This document shows, one piece after another, positions 25,419 to 31,643 of a DNA stretch of 64,000 nt. Each line of letters starts with the position of its first letter. Position 1 is the stretch's first letter. The notes under the pieces were generated by a model. It saw nothing but the letters and a program-made list of their open reading frames with translations. It was not told where the DNA came from and did not search any database. Source of the stretch: Sneathiella aquimaris. GTDB lineage: Bacteria; Pseudomonadota; Alphaproteobacteria; Sneathiellales; Sneathiellaceae. The position numbers were made by a program, and so were the translations under genes. Location of the stretch: positions 744,001-808,000 of the forward strand of contig NZ_CP112881.1 of the NCBI RefSeq assembly GCF_026409565.1, in the 5' to 3' direction.

Positions 25419-25725
25419 AAATGCGGGATACTATTTGTAATCAGTGGATTTTAATGAACCGAGTAACAAGTTTATAAAAATAGCGGCTTTTTCTTGCTCA
25501 GGTTTTACAAAAGTATGAAAACTGGTTCATTTTTGTCACTCTTTGTTGATTATTGTTTTCAGTTTCTTATTTTCATCTAAGGAAAGACATAGTAGCTTTT
25601 TATTAATGGCGGAGAGATTCATTTGAGTATTTGTTGAATAATCTAATTATTCGCTTTCAACATTGAAGAACAAGCTCATACAGTATTAATTTTTGACCAG
25701 TCCTATACAAATTTAGGGGAGAGAT
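25419..25725. other. AT-rich intergenic region before the OmpA-like gene
   Basis: 307 bp with no plausible ORF on either strand and no clear hairpin. It presumably holds the promoter and 5' leader of the OmpA-family lipoprotein gene. I see nothing else in it. Confidence 0.5.
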
Positions 25726-26592
25726 ATGAAAAACGTAATTACCCTTGCTGTTCTTGGAGCAGCATCTATGGCCCTCGCAGCCTGTGGTGGTAAACTTGGT
25801 GAAGCCGAGCACCTGGATGCAACTGGATCGGCCTTCAACAAGGCACTTTATGCCGATTATATTACTCTCTCAAAAGGGGAATATGGAGAGGGCGATTATA
25901 CAGACTCGGATCGCTTCGCTGAAAAAGCGATGGTCGCAGCTTCTGGTGCAGCGGTGGCGCCTTACGATCCACGGAACTGGAGTATCCCAAAAGATCGTCA
26001 GTCTGTGATGAACGGCGCTCATGGTCGCCTCCTGCAAGCTTTGAGCACAACAGCTCCGCAGAAAGCAACAGCACAGCTTGCGCGCGCTCAAACCAGCTTC
26101 GATTGCTGGGTTCAGGAACAGGAAGAAAATTTCCAGCCTGACCATATCGCCGCGTGTCGCGATGCCTTCATTGCTGCAATGGCTGAAGTTGATAAAGCAA
26201 TGATGGTTGCAAAACCAGCAGCGCCAGCCCCTGCACCGAAGCCAGCAATGGCTGAAGCAAAAAGCTGGGAAATCCTGTTCCAGTTTGACAGCACTAAAAT
26301 GCTTCCTGGATCAGACAGCAAAATTAAAGAGGCTGTTGGATATGTCAGCAACTTTAAACGCCCTCGCGTAACAATTGCAGGTTATACGGATACTTCTGGT
26401 TCCGCAGCCTACAACAAAGAGCTTTCAACCCGTCGTTCAGAAGCCCTGGCAGTCATGGCGATGGACATGGGACTTGATCCGAAAAATGTGATCATGCGGA
26501 GCTACGGTGAAGACCGTCTTGGCGTGCCAACAGCGGATGGCGTTAAGAACCAGAAAAACCGTCGTGCGGTTATTACAATCGAAAGCAAATAA
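25726..26592 (+). CDS. OmpA-family lipoprotein
   Basis: 288 aa. The lipobox LAAC places the acylated Cys at residue 20, so the mature protein is an outer-membrane lipoprotein. Residues about 25-165 are an alphaproteobacterial N-terminal region. A proline/alanine linker follows (PAAPAPAPKPA), then a C-terminal OmpA-like domain (about 185-288; FQFDSTKMLPGS, GYTDTSGS, LSTRRSEAL, NRRAVITIE) that binds peptidoglycan non-covalently. It should tether the outer membrane to the wall. The ATG at 25726 follows GGGGAGAG. A terminator separates it from the DUF3012 gene. Confidence 0.9.
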   Translation: MKNVITLAVLGAASMALAACGGKLGEAEHLDATGSAFNKALYADYITLSKGEYGEGDYTDSDRFAEKAMVAASGAAVAPYDPRNWSIPKDRQSVMNGAHGRLLQALSTTAPQKATAQLARAQTSFDCWVQEQEENFQPDHIAACRDAFIAAMAEVDKAMMVAKPAAPAPAPKPAMAEAKSWEILFQFDSTKMLPGSDSKIKEAVGYVSNFKRPRVTIAGYTDTSGSAAYNKELSTRRSEALAVMAMDMGLDPKNVIMRSYGEDRLGVPTADGVKNQKNRRAVITIESK

Positions 26593-26604
26593 TCCATCTA
26601 ATCA

Positions 26605-26633
26605 GGCGTGAGTTTTACACTCACGCCTTTTTT
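26605..26633 (+). terminator. Intrinsic terminator after the OmpA-like gene
   Basis: GGCGTGAG, 7-nt loop, CTCACGCC, then TTTTTT. Confidence 0.9.
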
Positions 26634-26649
26634 AACTGAGGAGGCAGTA

Positions 26650-26829
26650 ATGCCGTCTGTTATCAAATCTTTGGTAAGCGTTTTTGCTTTAATTGCTTTT
26701 TCTGTTCTTGTATCTGCTTGCTCGCCCGAAGTTGGCAGTAAAGAATGGTGCGACGCGATGAAAGAAAAGCCAAAAGGTGACTGGTCAACAAATGAGTTGG
26801 CTGAGTTCACAAAGAACTGCGTCCTTTAA
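26650..26829 (+). CDS. Small DUF3012 lipoprotein
   Basis: 59 aa from the ATG at 26650, preceded by GAGGAGG. The signal peptide ends at a lipobox LVSAC (Cys24). The mature 36 residues, CSPEVGSKEWC...KGDWSTNELAEF, match DUF3012, a tiny conserved lipoprotein of unknown role. Three Cys remain in the mature protein (24, 34 and near the C-terminus). Its last ten codons are the left boundary of the tandem duplication: a decayed copy of them reappears at 28447. Confidence 0.85.
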   Translation: MPSVIKSLVSVFALIAFSVLVSACSPEVGSKEWCDAMKEKPKGDWSTNELAEFTKNCVL

Positions 26830-26877
26830 GAGGCTTCGCGGAATTCCAGCAGGTCGGTCACCATGTTTCAATAGAGA

Positions 26878-26954
26878 TGGTGACCCCGACAGGACTCGAA
26901 CCTGTTACCCCCAGATTAGGAATCTGATGCTCTATCCTGATGAGCTACGGGGCC
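26878..26954 (-). tRNA. tRNA-Arg(CCT)
   Basis: A full cloverleaf reads on the minus strand: acceptor GGCCCCG/CGGGGTC, D stem GCTC/GAGC, anticodon loop TTCCTAA between TCAGA and TCTGG (anticodon CCT, reading AGG), T arm ACAGG-TTCGAGT-CCTGT, and an encoded CCA. It is 77 nt. A degenerate copy lies 1642 bp downstream. Confidence 0.97.
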
Positions 26955-27290
26955 ACTGCCTATACATATTTGGAACGGCCCTGAAAACGCAAGCGCTTTT
27001 ATTCGCCGCGTATATGAAATGTAGCGTTGACCTAATAAACGGCTGAGCTGCGGACCTTTTGGAGTCCATTTGGCGACCAAAATGTACAGATTTGTAATGT
27101 TGCCGAAAAGGCACATCCGAAAGTTCAGATTATTTGCTGCTTGGTACGTGAGTTCATCAACACTTTTATTTGATGCCGGATCGGAAGTAAAAGTAGGAAA
27201 AGCACGTTCTTCTTGATGCGCGATACGGGTCTCTTGGCCTTTCCTTGAACACACTCAGCGTCTGCTGTGTCGGTGGAGATAAAGATAAAG
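26955..27290. other. Leader and promoter region of porin 1
   Basis: 336 bp without a supported gene. It aligns along its whole length with the region before porin 2 but with many substitutions. Two blocks stand out as conserved: around 27101-27144 and the 27-nt block at 27167-27193. Promoter and 5' untranslated leader are the likely content. Confidence 0.6.
27167..27193 (+). promoter_or_regulatory. Conserved 27-nt block upstream of porin 1
   Basis: TATTTGATGCCGGATCGGAAG followed by TAAAAG is identical at 28806-28832 upstream of porin 2, while the flanking sequence differs at many positions. It ends about 97 nt before the start codon (95 nt in copy 2). It could be a regulator site, promoter or leader RNA element. 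Confidence 0.5.
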
Positions 27291-28343
27291 ATGAAAAAAA
27301 TCGTATTGGGTACGACAGCCTTGCTTGCTGCGACAGCCCTGACTACAGGTTCCGCGAATGCGGCAGACAAAATCAAACTAAGCCTGGGTGGTTACCTCCA
27401 GACGTCTTTCATAGCGGCAGACTATGATACAGACACAAACCAGCTTCCAACTGACATTCGTCACGAAGGTGAAGTGCACTTCACTGGTTCGACAGTTCTG
27501 GACAACGGTTTGAAGTTTGGTGTGAACATTCAGCTTGAAGCGCGCGCAACAGGCGATCAGGTTGACGAAACTTTCATGTTTGTTGAAGGCGCCTTCGGTC
27601 GCGTCAATATCGGTTCAGAAAACAGCGCGGCATATTTGATGCACTTTGCATCTCCAGAACCAGTTGTAGCATGGGGGCTTAACGATCCAACTGCGGAAGC
27701 CGGCGGATTTACAACACTATCAACAGCCCCCACTGAAGTTAGTGACGCGGATAAAATCACTTATTTCACACCTCGTTTCTCTGGTTTCCAGATCGGTGCG
27801 TCATACACACCTGATGGGGACGAAGAAACGGGGACATCGGGCGGTAACAGCCCGTACACACCAATTCAGGATGAAGGCGTTGAAGACGAAGCCTATTCTG
27901 TTGGCGTAAACTACATCAACACTTTCAACAGTGTTTCTGTTAAGGCGTCTCTTGGTTATGACATCATTACATCTTCAACAATTGATGATCTGGAAGAGAT
28001 TTCAGCGGGTGTTCAGGTTGGTTTCGCAGGCTTTAAAGTCGGTGGTGCTTACAAATTCACAGACAATGACGCAGACACACAAGACCGTGAACGTCATGAC
28101 TGGAACCTGGGTGTGACTTATGGTCAGGGCCCTTGGACAGTTGGTGTTCAGTATGCACGCGTAGAGCTTGATAACGCAGCAGACGGTGAGCTTGATGCGG
28201 TTGTCGTCGGTGGTAAATACATCCTCGGCCCAGGTATCACAGCGTTCGGTGGTGTTCAGTATTTCAAAGGCGAAGACGCTCTTGTTGGTACAGAAGGCGA
28301 CGAAGCTACGATCTTCTTCGTAGGGACAGCACTGTCCTTCTAA
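27291..28343 (+). CDS. Porin, copy 1
   Basis: 350 aa from the ATG at 27291 (MKKIVLGTT), with a signal peptide cleaved after ANA near residue 23. The mature protein starts ADKIKLSLGGYLQTSF and ends FVGTALSF with a C-terminal Phe, the outer-membrane beta-barrel signature. It belongs to the Rhodobacter-type trimeric porins and allows diffusion of small solutes. Loop regions are acidic. It is nearly identical to porin 2, with three amino acid differences seen: Thr/Asn and Leu/Pro near residues 130-143 and Gly/Ala in TPDGDEE. A duplicated ATAAAG hexamer puts the GGAG ribosome binding site 12 nt from the ATG, against 6 nt in copy 2. Confidence 0.93.
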   Translation: MKKIVLGTTALLAATALTTGSANAADKIKLSLGGYLQTSFIAADYDTDTNQLPTDIRHEGEVHFTGSTVLDNGLKFGVNIQLEARATGDQVDETFMFVEGAFGRVNIGSENSAAYLMHFASPEPVVAWGLNDPTAEAGGFTTLSTAPTEVSDADKITYFTPRFSGFQIGASYTPDGDEETGTSGGNSPYTPIQDEGVEDEAYSVGVNYINTFNSVSVKASLGYDIITSSTIDDLEEISAGVQVGFAGFKVGGAYKFTDNDADTQDRERHDWNLGVTYGQGPWTVGVQYARVELDNAADGELDAVVVGGKYILGPGITAFGGVQYFKGEDALVGTEGDEATIFFVGTALSF

Positions 28344-28362
28344 TATCGCTTGGTATAACGAT

Positions 28363-28395
28363 GAAAGGGGTGGAGTTAAGTCTACCCCTTTTTTG
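28363..28395 (+). terminator. Intrinsic terminator after porin 1
   Basis: AAAGGGGT, loop, ACCCC followed by TTTTTT. The same structure follows porin 2. Confidence 0.85.
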
Positions 28396-28409
28396 TGACT
28401 ACTGGGTTT

Positions 28410-28446
28410 CTAGAATTTTTTAGCCTGGACCAAATAGGCGTTGATG
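28410..28446 (-). pseudogene. 3' remnant of the ParB-like gene
   Basis: On the minus strand it encodes INAYLVQAKKF and a stop (TAG here, TAA in the intact gene at 30047). Only the last 12 codons exist; the similarity ends abruptly at the duplication junction. Confidence 0.8.
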
Positions 28447-28476
28447 TCTGAAGTCTCAAAGAACAGCATCCTTTCA
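28447..28476 (+). pseudogene. 3' remnant of the DUF3012 gene
   Basis: Reads SEVSKNSILS in the frame aligned to the intact AEFTKNCVL-stop at 26800-26829. The stop codon has been lost, and only the tail is present. Confidence 0.65.
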
Positions 28477-28519
28477 GGGAAGGTTCGATCAGGTTGGTAC
28501 TCATGTTTGTTAAAAGAGA

Positions 28520-28595
28520 TGGTGACCTTGGCAGGACGCGTACCTGCTACCCCCAAATTAGGTTCTGATGCTCTATCCTGATGAACGAAGGGTCA
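28520..28595 (-). pseudogene. tRNA-Arg pseudogene
   Basis: Aligns along its whole length with tRNA-Arg(CCT) at 26878. The acceptor stem has several mismatches (TGACCCT against CAAGGTC), the anticodon loop is one base short (ACCTAA), and the T loop reads TACGCGT in place of TTCGAGT, losing the T54-A58 pair. It is unlikely to yield a working tRNA, although CCT and CCA remain. Confidence 0.88.
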
Positions 28596-28805
28596 CAATC
28601 CATACATTTTTGGAGCCGCCTTAGAAACGCAACTGCTGTTCTTTACGGGTCGCATGAAATGCTCCGTTGACCCAAAAATGGCTGAGTTCGGCGCTTGTTG
28701 GCGTCTATTTGAGCGACTGGAATGTCTGAATTTGTACTGTTGCTGAAAAGGCACATCTGAAAGATCAGATTTTTGCTGCTTAGCACGTGTGACCATCATC
28801 ACTTC

Positions 28806-28832
28806 TATTTGATGCCGGATCGGAAGTAAAAG
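28806..28832 (+). promoter_or_regulatory. Conserved 27-nt block upstream of porin 2
   Basis: Identical to 27167-27193, within an otherwise diverged upstream region, ending 95 nt before the porin 2 start codon. Confidence 0.5.
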
Positions 28833-28927
28833 AAGGAGCAGCATGATTCTTCTCGTCGTGCCGTAAGGGCCTCTGTGGCCTTCCCTCAAACACAGTTTAG
28901 CTCCCGCAGGTGGGAGTGGAGATAAAG

Positions 28928-29980
28928 ATGAAAAAAATCGTATTGGGTACGACAGCCTTGCTTGCTGCGACAGCCCTGACTACAGGTTCCGCGAATGCGG
29001 CAGACAAAATCAAACTAAGCCTGGGTGGTTACCTCCAGACGTCTTTCATAGCGGCAGACTATGATACAGACACAAACCAGCTTCCAACTGACATTCGTCA
29101 CGAAGGTGAAGTGCACTTCACTGGTTCGACAGTTCTGGACAACGGTTTGAAGTTTGGTGTGAACATTCAGCTTGAAGCGCGCGCAACAGGCGATCAGGTT
29201 GACGAAACTTTCATGTTTGTTGAAGGCGCCTTCGGTCGCGTCAATATCGGTTCAGAAAACAGCGCGGCATATTTGATGCACTTTGCATCTCCAGAACCAG
29301 TTGTAGCATGGGGTCTTAACGATCCAAATGCGGAAGCCGGCGGATTTACAACACCATCAACAGCCCCAACTGAAGTTAGTGACGCGGATAAAATCACTTA
29401 TTTCACACCTCGTTTCTCTGGTTTCCAGATCGGTGCGTCATATACACCTGATGCGGACGAAGAAACGGGTACATCTGGCGGTAACAGCCCGTACACACCA
29501 ATTCAGGATGAAGGCGTTGAAGACGAAGCCTATTCTGTTGGCGTAAACTACATCAACACTTTCAACAGTGTTTCTGTTAAGGCGTCTCTTGGTTATGACA
29601 TCATCACATCTTCAACAATTGATGATCTGGAAGAGATTTCAGCGGGTGTTCAGGTTGGTTTCGCAGGCTTTAAAGTCGGTGGTGCTTACAAATTCACAGA
29701 CAATGACGCAGACACACAAGACCGTGAACGTCATGACTGGAACCTGGGTGTGACTTATGGTCAGGGCCCTTGGACAGTTGGTGTTCAGTATGCACGCGTA
29801 GAACTTGATAACGCAGCAGACGGTGAGCTTGATGCGGTTGTCGTCGGTGGTAAATACATCCTCGGCCCAGGTATCACAGCGTTCGGTGGTGTTCAGTATT
29901 TCAAAGGCGAAGACGCTCTTGTTGGTACAGAAGGCGACGAAGCTACGATCTTCTTCGTAGGGACAGCACTGTCCTTCTAA
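28928..29980 (+). CDS. Porin, copy 2
   Basis: 350 aa from the ATG at 28928, with GGAG six nucleotides upstream, a better spacing than in copy 1. Signal peptide, barrel start and the terminal Phe are as in porin 1, and the proteins differ at three positions. By eye the two coding sequences differ at about ten bases, eight of them between positions equivalent to 27677 and 27839 of copy 1. The gene ends with the same style of terminator. Same family and role as porin 1: passive uptake across the outer membrane. The short divergence in one extracellular-loop-like stretch could alter permeability slightly. Confidence 0.93.
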   Translation: MKKIVLGTTALLAATALTTGSANAADKIKLSLGGYLQTSFIAADYDTDTNQLPTDIRHEGEVHFTGSTVLDNGLKFGVNIQLEARATGDQVDETFMFVEGAFGRVNIGSENSAAYLMHFASPEPVVAWGLNDPNAEAGGFTTPSTAPTEVSDADKITYFTPRFSGFQIGASYTPDADEETGTSGGNSPYTPIQDEGVEDEAYSVGVNYINTFNSVSVKASLGYDIITSSTIDDLEEISAGVQVGFAGFKVGGAYKFTDNDADTQDRERHDWNLGVTYGQGPWTVGVQYARVELDNAADGELDAVVVGGKYILGPGITAFGGVQYFKGEDALVGTEGDEATIFFVGTALSF

Positions 29981-29999
29981 TACCACTTGGTATAACGAT

Positions 30000-30031
30000 G
30001 AAAGGGGTGGACGTAAGTCTACCCCTTTTTT
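30000..30031 (+). terminator. Intrinsic terminator after porin 2
   Basis: AAAGGGGT, loop, ACCCCTTTTTT; counterpart of the porin 1 terminator. Confidence 0.85.
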
Positions 30032-30046
30032 GTGACTACTGGGTTT

Positions 30047-30292
30047 TTAGAATTTTTTAGCCTGGACCAAATAGGCGTTGATGGTTTCTTCCCCTAATAA
30101 ATGGCAGGCCTGCAGTCGATGATATCCCTCGACAAGGACATACCGGTCTTTGCCTTGCCGAACCTGAATAGGTGTTTTCTGGCCATTTTCAAGAATGTCT
30201 TCCGCCAAGACTTCCACTTTGCTTTCATCGAGCAATTTTTTTCGAGCTGTCGGCACATATATTTTTTCGATGGGGAGGGTATGAAATTTCAC
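30047..30292 (-). CDS. Stand-alone ParB/Srx-like nuclease-fold protein
   Basis: 81 aa from a GTG at 30292, selected because AAAGGA lies 8 nt upstream; a TTG at 30313 would add 7 residues. The sequence follows the ParB N-terminal domain pattern: LPIEKIYVP, LAEDILENGQKTPIQVRQ and the core VEGYHRLQACHLLGEETI. It lacks the helix-turn-helix and the dimer domain of chromosome-partition ParB, so it is a single-domain member. Such proteins have been linked to CTP binding or regulation, but no role is known here. Its 3' end is the right boundary of the tandem duplication. Confidence 0.75.
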   Translation of the reverse strand: MKFHTLPIEKIYVPTARKKLLDESKVEVLAEDILENGQKTPIQVRQGKDRYVLVEGYHRLQACHLLGEETINAYLVQAKKF

Positions 30293-30384
30293 TGGCGTGA
30301 TCCTTTGATGCAAAATGCATTATCAGGATACTAGCGGAAGCGGTCGAAATCACCCACGCATTTTTGATGTTCTTACGGCAAAGA

Positions 30385-30412
30385 AAAACCCGGCTGGTAA
30401 AGCCGGGTTTTT
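30385..30412. terminator. Intrinsic terminator after the thiolase gene
   Basis: AAAACCCGGCT, GGTAA loop, AGCCGGGTTTT. On the minus strand it follows the thiolase stop by 22 bp. Confidence 0.85.
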
Positions 30413-30434
30413 TGTCTTTTGCTGAATGAATATG

Positions 30435-31640
30435 TCAGGCGCCTTCTTTGCCGACAATCGTCAAAGAGCAGATATTCTGATGCGGGAAGCCCCCCAGATT
30501 ATGGGTCATGCCGAAAACCGGTTCGTCCTGACGCTGTCTTTCACCAGCACGGCCGTTCATCTGCAGATACATTTCGTAAATCATGCGAAGGCCGGATGCA
30601 CCGATCGGGTGACCAAAACATTTGAGGCCACCGTCAATCTGGCAGGGAATTTTCCCGTCAGCATCATAGAATCCGTCCATGATATCAAATACCGCGCGGC
30701 CTTCATCCGAAATGAAAAGATCTTCCATCGTGACCAATTCGGTAATCGAAAAGCAGTCATGCACCTCAAAGAGACTGATCTGATCCCTGGGCTTTGTGAT
30801 ACCCGCTTCTTTATAGGCGCGTTTGGCCGCGGCGCGGGTGGTGACGAAATGACTTCCATCCCATGAATTATGCTGAGCTTCACGTCCGTTTGACGCTGAA
30901 AGTTGCATGGCTTTCACTGTCACCAGGTCTTTTTTACCCAAAGATTTGGCAATTTCTGGTGTCGTTACAATGGCGACGGCAGAGCCATCACTAACACCAC
31001 AGCAATCGAACAACCCAAGGGGCTCTGCGATCATCGGGGCGTTCATAACCTTGTCTTCGTCAATCTTGTTGCGCAGATGCGCTTTGGGATTACGAGATCC
31101 GTTGTCGTGGCTTTTGACGGAGATATGCGCCATCGCCCGTTTGAGGTCACTGGCACCAATATCATGTTTCGCCCGATAGGCAGTTGCCAGTTGTGCGAAC
31201 GAGCCCGGCGCGGAGGCATTGGCCCAGAACATGTCATTGACCGACCCACGGCCCCGTTGGGGCAGGCCGCCATAGCCTGTGTCCTTCAGTTTTTCTACAC
31301 CAACCGCCATTGCAATATCTGCGGCGCCAGAGGCAACAGCATACACAGCGCCCCGGAACGCTTCCGAGCCACTCGCACAATAATTTTCAACGCGAGTGAC
31401 AGGAATATTGGGAAGGCGAAGGGCCATGGAAAGAGGAACGGCTGACTTTCCAACATGCTGTTCTTCAATGCCCGTCCCAAACCAGGCGGCGTCAATCCGA
31501 CTTTTATCGATACCCGCATCTTCAATCGCTTCGATAAACGCTTCAACAATCAGGTCTTCAGCATTATCGTTCCAACGTTCTCCAAACGCCGAACAACCCA
31601 TACCGAGAATTGCAACTTTGTCTTTGATACCAGTAGCCAT
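30435..31640 (-). CDS. Thiolase family acyl-CoA acetyltransferase (SCP-x-like)
   Basis: 401 aa, thiolase fold. The nucleophile is C88 in VENYCASGSEAF; the later motifs FEVHDCFSITE and LKCFGHPIGASG supply the His/Cys active-site elements, as in the SCP-x thiolase branch that shortens branched or sterol-like acyl-CoA. It starts 3 bp after the stop of the ketosynthase-OB gene, so they are cotranscribed. In archaea and some bacteria a thiolase, a ketosynthase-like HMG-CoA synthase and a DUF35/OB protein form a complex. The arrangement here resembles it, with the OB part fused. The substrate is unknown. Confidence 0.88.
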   Translation of the reverse strand: MATGIKDKVAILGMGCSAFGERWNDNAEDLIVEAFIEAIEDAGIDKSRIDAAWFGTGIEEQHVGKSAVPLSMALRLPNIPVTRVENYCASGSEAFRGAVYAVASGAADIAMAVGVEKLKDTGYGGLPQRGRGSVNDMFWANASAPGSFAQLATAYRAKHDIGASDLKRAMAHISVKSHDNGSRNPKAHLRNKIDEDKVMNAPMIAEPLGLFDCCGVSDGSAVAIVTTPEIAKSLGKKDLVTVKAMQLSASNGREAQHNSWDGSHFVTTRAAAKRAYKEAGITKPRDQISLFEVHDCFSITELVTMEDLFISDEGRAVFDIMDGFYDADGKIPCQIDGGLKCFGHPIGASGLRMIYEMYLQMNGRAGERQRQDEPVFGMTHNLGGFPHQNICSLTIVGKEGA

Positions 31641-31643
31641 GGG

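Larger units (their letters stand above)
26800..28446. repeat. Tandem duplication, copy 1 (tRNA-Arg, porin, gene tails)
   Basis: About 1647 bp running from the 3' end of the DUF3012 gene through tRNA-Arg(CCT) and porin 1 to a 12-codon tail of the ParB-like gene. Each of these elements recurs in the same order in copy 2 (28447-30083). Porin and downstream parts are nearly identical between copies; the tRNA side has clearly diverged. Confidence 0.85.
28344..28927. other. Inter-porin region with gene remnants
   Basis: 584 bp without an intact gene. In order it holds the porin 1 terminator, a 12-codon ParB-like tail, the duplication junction, a remnant of the DUF3012 3' end, a decayed tRNA-Arg, and the diverged promoter/leader of porin 2 with the conserved 27-nt block. 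Confidence 0.8.
28447..30083. repeat. Tandem duplication, copy 2
   Basis: About 1637 bp. It starts with a decayed DUF3012 3' end, continues with a tRNA-Arg pseudogene and porin 2, and ends inside the 3' end of the intact ParB-like gene. It abuts copy 1 directly. Confidence 0.85.

Noticed and set aside
28344-28927. Mobile element as cause of the porin duplication
   Set aside because: No transposase, terminal inverted repeats or target-site duplication; a simple tandem duplication explains the junction.
30426-31445. Plus-strand ORFs of 146 and 180 codons opposite the thiolase gene
   Set aside because: They mirror the codon pattern of the thiolase and have no ribosome site or recognisable domain.
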